Assembly: GCF_036226885.1 (NCBI RefSeq)
Contig: NZ_CP109027.1
Coordinates: 6,324,001-6,388,000, forward strand
From: Streptomyces sp. NBC_00663
Lineage (GTDB): Bacteria; Actinomycetota; Actinomycetes; Streptomycetales; Streptomycetaceae
DNA length: 64,000 nucleotides
Direction: 5' to 3'
In this document: in pieces, positions 60,955 to 64,000 of the stretch
How the letters are laid out: every line of letters begins with the position of its first letter
Position numbering within the stretch: position 1 is the first letter of the stretch
Notes under the pieces: model-generated
What the model saw: only the letters and a program-made list of their open reading frames with translations
Told to the model about the DNA's origin: nothing
The model's database searches: none
Program-made: the position numbers and the translations under genes

Positions 60955-62053
60955 ACGCCCACTCCATCTTCGGCTCCATTGCGAACCGGAACACCCGCTG
61001 CACCGGCTTGGTGCACAGCGCGGTGACGACGGCGGCGGCGACCACGCTCACGAAGATCTCGCCGAGAGGCCCGTGCAGCCAGGCGTGGTCGAACCAGCCC
61101 TCGTAATCACCGGCCTTCACCAGGAAGCCGTGCAGCAGATAGCCGTAGAGCGTGCCGGCGCCGAGCGCCGTGAACCACATCTTCCGGCGCGGCACCCACG
61201 CGAAGAAGCAGGCGGTCAGCAGCAGCGAGCAGCCGAACATCGCGAGCACCATCACCGGGCCGACCCACCACGGCGCGGCCAGGTCCTGGGCGGCGTCCCG
61301 GTGGTAGAACCACGCGGTGTTCATCCGCGGCACCGCCCACCAGCCCACGACGAGCGCGGTGGCGAACACGGGCACGGCCAGGATCCGCATCGGCCAGGTG
61401 CGCACCCGGTGGAAGTGCTCGGCCTTCATGCACAGACCGAGGACGAAGTAAGGCAGGAACTGAAGCACCCGCTGAAGGTCCAGGTCGTTGCCGATCGACG
61501 GCGCGACGGACGCCAGCATGGCGACGCCGAGGGCGAAGGGCAGCGGCCAGCGGATCAGCTTCAGGATCGGCGTGCACAGCCGCCAGACGAACAACGCGCA
61601 CAGGAACCAGGTCAGATACCAGGGGTCGAGCAGGCTGATGTCCTTGCCGTGGTCGCCGCCCACCGTGCGGTCGAAGAGGACGTACGCCGTCTCGAAGAGG
61701 ACGTACGGCACCGCGACACCCGTGATCAGCCGCTTGAGCCGGTCGGGGCGCATGTCGAAACTGCGCGAGAAGAAGCCGGAGATGATGATGAACGCCGGCA
61801 TGTGGAAGGAGTACACGACCGTGTACACGCCCTCCAGGATGCGGCTGTCGCCCTTGAGGGGCTCCCAGGCGTGACCGACGGCGACGAGCACGATCGCCAG
61901 GTACTTGGCGTTGTCGAAGAACGCGTCGCGCTGCTTGCTCTGTGGCTGGTGCTGAGGCTTCTGCTGAGCGAGCGGTGAGCGCGGGCTCGGCACTCCGGGT
62001 GCCGACGACTGTGCCGGCGGGAGCGGCACTCGGGGCGAGGCAGCGTGGAACAT
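60884..62053 (-). CDS. Membrane acyltransferase (family 3, OafA/fucose-O-acetyl-like)
   Basis: 389 residues with about ten membrane segments. After a Pro/Gln-rich cytoplasmic tail, the catalytic region DAFFDNAKYLAIVLVAVGHAWEPL (in part, His in VGHAW) and YSFHMPAFIIISGFFS (His-Met-Pro) fit acyltransferase family 3. It would acetylate or acylate a cell-surface polysaccharide, lipid or metabolite. ATG 62053 has AGGG about 8 nt upstream; a GTG at 62062 is possible. It ends within the HD gene tail. Confidence 0.88.
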   Translation of the reverse strand: MFHAASPRVPLPPAQSSAPGVPSPRSPLAQQKPQHQPQSKQRDAFFDNAKYLAIVLVAVGHAWEPLKGDSRILEGVYTVVYSFHMPAFIIISGFFSRSFDMRPDRLKRLITGVAVPYVLFETAYVLFDRTVGGDHGKDISLLDPWYLTWFLCALFVWRLCTPILKLIRWPLPFALGVAMLASVAPSIGNDLDLQRVLQFLPYFVLGLCMKAEHFHRVRTWPMRILAVPVFATALVVGWWAVPRMNTAWFYHRDAAQDLAAPWWVGPVMVLAMFGCSLLLTACFFAWVPRRKMWFTALGAGTLYGYLLHGFLVKAGDYEGWFDHAWLHGPLGEIFVSVVAAAVVTALCTKPVQRVFRFAMEPKMEWAFRRDAAEAARERQRRELREKVPA

Positions 62054-62576
62054 CTGAGGCACCCTAGCGTTGTCTGTGCGATTTCGTAAAACCGGCCACG
62101 TCATTCCTGGTTATCGGCTTCGGGTACCCGGTATTTCGGCAAGCCCTCGCCATTTCGCGCGTGACGGTGAACACAGCGAACGGGCCGTCGCAGTCGTCAC
62201 CGCAAGGGTCGTATTGGTGTGATTCATACCGACTAAATAGGGCATAAGACCAGCAGGCGACTCTGGCGGAATGTCCGCTTCCTGTGGGCTGGTTGAGGCC
62301 ACCGTAAATTTTCGAATTACCTGCGAACGGGATGTGTGGAGACCGAAACGATCCCGTCGAATTTCCTGTGCGTCCCGCTCTCGAATTGCTGTGCGGAACA
62401 TGACGAGCCGATGACCGGACCCTTACGGCGCCGCACAGTTCGGGCACAGGTGTGGTCAACGATGCATCACCGGCCGCATACAGCGGCTTGGTTGGTGGCA
62501 CGATGGTTCTGGCGGGGGTGCGCGGGGCTGGCATCTCCGGGCCGGGAGAGCGGACCGACCTAGGGTGTGATCAGTT
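62054..62576. other. 523-bp gene-free stretch
   Basis: Locally lower in GC than the rest of the window (for example GTATTGGTGTGATTCATACC and GTAAATTTTCGAATTACC). Open frames on both strands (a 75-residue plus-strand one and a 156-residue minus-strand one) have no codon bias, ribosome site or family likeness. It should hold promoters for the divergent acyltransferase and small membrane protein genes. GCGGAATGTCCGC is a small inverted repeat at about 62265. Confidence 0.5.
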
Positions 62577-62771
62577 GTGGCCATTTCGCTGTCAGTGGTG
62601 CTGCTGTTGGCGATCATCATGGTGGTGTTGATCCGTGGCGGGTCCCTCAAGGCCGGACCCGCAGTCGTGGCCGTGCTGTTCGGCTTCTTCCTCGCCTCGA
62701 CAGGTATGGCCGACGACATCCAGCGCTTCCTCAACTCGATAGCGGAGACCATCAACTCGATCCAGTTCTGA
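62577..62771 (+). CDS. Small membrane protein of unknown function
   Basis: 64 residues from a GTG. Two hydrophobic helices: ISLSVVLLLAIIMVVLIRGG (about 3-20) and AGPAVVAVLFGFFLASTGM (about 27-45), then an amphipathic end (QRFLNSIAETINSIQF). I recall near-identical small proteins in many Streptomyces, with no known role. It lies just before the decayed kinase. AGGG is present upstream, but spacing is long. Confidence 0.7.
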   Translation: MAISLSVVLLLAIIMVVLIRGGSLKAGPAVVAVLFGFFLASTGMADDIQRFLNSIAETINSIQF

Positions 62772-62799
62772 CCCCGTTGCCTCGACCGCCGGAGACGGA

Positions 62800-64000
62800 C
62801 GGGGGACGTACGGGGGCGGCGCCGCGCGACTCGGACCCGGCGGGCTGGGGAGCGGGGACGGGGGAGGGCGTGGCCATCTCGCCCGCTCCGCCTCGGGTCG
62901 TCGGCTCGCGGTCAAGGTCGTACGCGGCCAGTACGCGGACGCCGACGAGTTCCGCGCCCGGTCCCGCCGCGAGGTGGCCGCCGCCCGCCAGGCCGGCGGC
63001 GCCTTCACCGCGCCCATCGTGGCCGCGGACGCCGACGCTCCGCGCCCCTGGACGGCCCCGCTCCACACACCGGGCGGCACGCCCACCCGCGACCACGGCC
63101 CTCTGCCGCCGTCCCGCGCAGGGGAGTTGGCCGCGGGCCTCGCCGAGGCCATCCACCACATCCATCACGCCGGCGTCGTCCACCGGCACCTGAATCCGGC
63201 CAACGTGAAGCCCGCCGACGACGGCCCCCGCGCCACCGGGTTCGCCCCCTTCGACGCCCTCACCCGGACCGGCCGCGCTGGGCGACGGCACCCCGCCGTT
63301 CATGTCCCTGGAACAGCTCTCCGCCCCGCAGGAGGTGGACCCGGCGGCGGACATCTTCTCCCGCGGCGCGAGGGTCGCCGTCGCCGCTTCGGGCAAGGGC
63401 CCCTTCGGCAGCCCGAGCCCCTACGAGACTTCGCTCCGCGTGGTCGAGGCAGCCCGGAACTCGCCGCCATACCCCCGGAGTTGCTCCCCTTCGTCCATCC
63501 ATCTCTGCCTGGAGAAGAAGCCCAAGCCCCGCGCCACGGCGCACGAGTTGCTCCACCTCCTCCGCGACGCCACCCTGCCCACCACCGCCCCCCGACCCTC
63601 GTGGACCCCCCCGCGCCTCCGCCAACGCCGTACCCACCTCAGGCCGGCCACCACGGCCTGCACCGCCGCCCTCGCGGCCCTGGCCACCACCGCACTCGCC
63701 CTCACCAGCGACGAGATCATGGACACCCGCTTCGCCCCCGCCGACGGCGCCAACACCTGTGGGCGGCCCATCGAGTCGACCGCCGAGAACACCGACTTCG
63801 GCGGAAGCAGCTCTGGCGCGGGCACGATCATCGGCGCCGCGACGGCCGCGTGTACGTCTACGGCGCCGACGACCGGCCCACCGGCGACCGGACGGCGTAC
63901 CCGGCCCGCCACTCGGTCCAGGCCGTGGGCGCTGCGTCGTCACCGTCTACGGCGGATCCGGAAACCAGTACGTCCTGCTCGACGCGGGGACCGGCCAGGT
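62800..64000 (+). pseudogene. Decayed Ser/Thr kinase with PQQ-like extracellular domain (continues past window)
   Basis: Joining frames gives a recognisable Ser/Thr kinase: LGSGDGGGRGHLARSASG (worn glycine loop), GRRLAVKVVRG (Lys, about 62911), ARQAGGAFTAPIV, then GVVHRHLNPAN where the catalytic HRD-K is HRH-N, and no DFG (GFAPF). Frame changes occur near 63275, 63450, 63500 (a CATC duplication) and, later, near 63840 and 63925. The far end reads DGRVYVYGADD and VVTVYGGSGNQYVLLDAGTGQ (in part), resembling PQQ-type beta-propeller repeats. No start codon is visible. It cannot encode an active kinase. Confidence 0.75.

Noticed and set aside
62336..62563. 75-residue frame in the 62 kb gap
   Set aside because: Low coding bias, no ribosome site, and Arg/Trp/His-rich content with no family likeness.
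1..64000. tRNA, rRNA or known riboswitch
   Set aside because: I scanned intergenic regions for cloverleaf ends (CCA, TTCGA stems) and conserved riboswitch cores and saw none I could support.

Overview
This window is chromosomal DNA from a high-GC actinomycete, almost certainly a Streptomyces. The support is the third-position GC bias, frequent GTG starts, many start/stop overlaps (ATGA, GTGA, TGATG), Tat and lipobox signals, a mycothiol-type nitroreductase homologue, DUF574-type methyltransferase, CGNR and SpoIIE/RsbU-type proteins, and a dispersed GGGGCGCGGGGAACTGCG repeat I recognise from Streptomyces intergenic regions. I saw no rRNA, tRNA, transposase, CRISPR array or polyketide/peptide biosynthetic cluster. 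From memory, the order pepN, sodF, rpiB, fpg is part of the Streptomyces chromosomal core.

Layout. 0-5 kb: 3' end of a LysR regulator, aminopeptidase N (pepN), a DUF1203 protein and aspartate-semialdehyde dehydrogenase. 5-8.7 kb: a TerD protein with a long repetitive C-terminal extension, divergent from an ECF sigma factor and its likely membrane anti-sigma partner. 8.7-20.3 kb: a secreted subtilase, a CGNR regulator divergent from a VOC protein, a flavin-fold protein, a Nudix hydrolase, two small membrane proteins, a Tat-exported phosphoesterase, a secreted serine hydrolase and a DUF559/AbiEi-like protein. 20.5-25.2 kb: a second pepN of identical length, a mycothiol nitroreductase-like protein, a small Cys-rich protein and a glycerophosphodiester phosphodiesterase.

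25.3-36.1 kb is a carbohydrate or polyol locus. One strand carries binding protein, two permeases, ATPase, DeoR regulator, second ATPase, 2-hydroxyacid dehydrogenase and FGGY kinase. The other strand carries a second FGGY kinase and a phosphatase. A perfect 14-bp palindrome sits between the two arms. 36.2-39.2 kb holds a methyltransferase, a superoxide dismutase with a nickel-regulator (Nur-type) box in its promoter, and an amino acid permease.

39.3-45.7 kb is an organosulfur locus: TauD dioxygenase, flavin monooxygenase, SsuB, SsuC, SsuA and a ROK regulator. Two very short Cys-containing leader ORFs, one before ssuA and one before the ROK gene, suggest cysteine-sensing attenuation. 46-57 kb holds bioY, an FAD oxidase, an LPKTG-anchored protein, a Ser/Thr kinase with a proline-rich minisatellite, a second amino acid permease, rpiB, an Fpg/Nei glycosylase, an Eis-type acetyltransferase and an RsbU-like phosphatase. 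57-64 kb holds a 64-bp tandem repeat, an ABC export pair coupled to an HD hydrolase, an acyltransferase, a small membrane protein and a decayed Ser/Thr kinase gene that runs off the window.

Most informative signals: the paired leader peptides, the Nur box, an extracytoplasmic domain shared by the kinase at 49-51 kb and a non-kinase membrane protein at 15 kb, the five-module TerD protein, and the kinase pseudogene. Functions are inferred from reading motifs; no database search was run.
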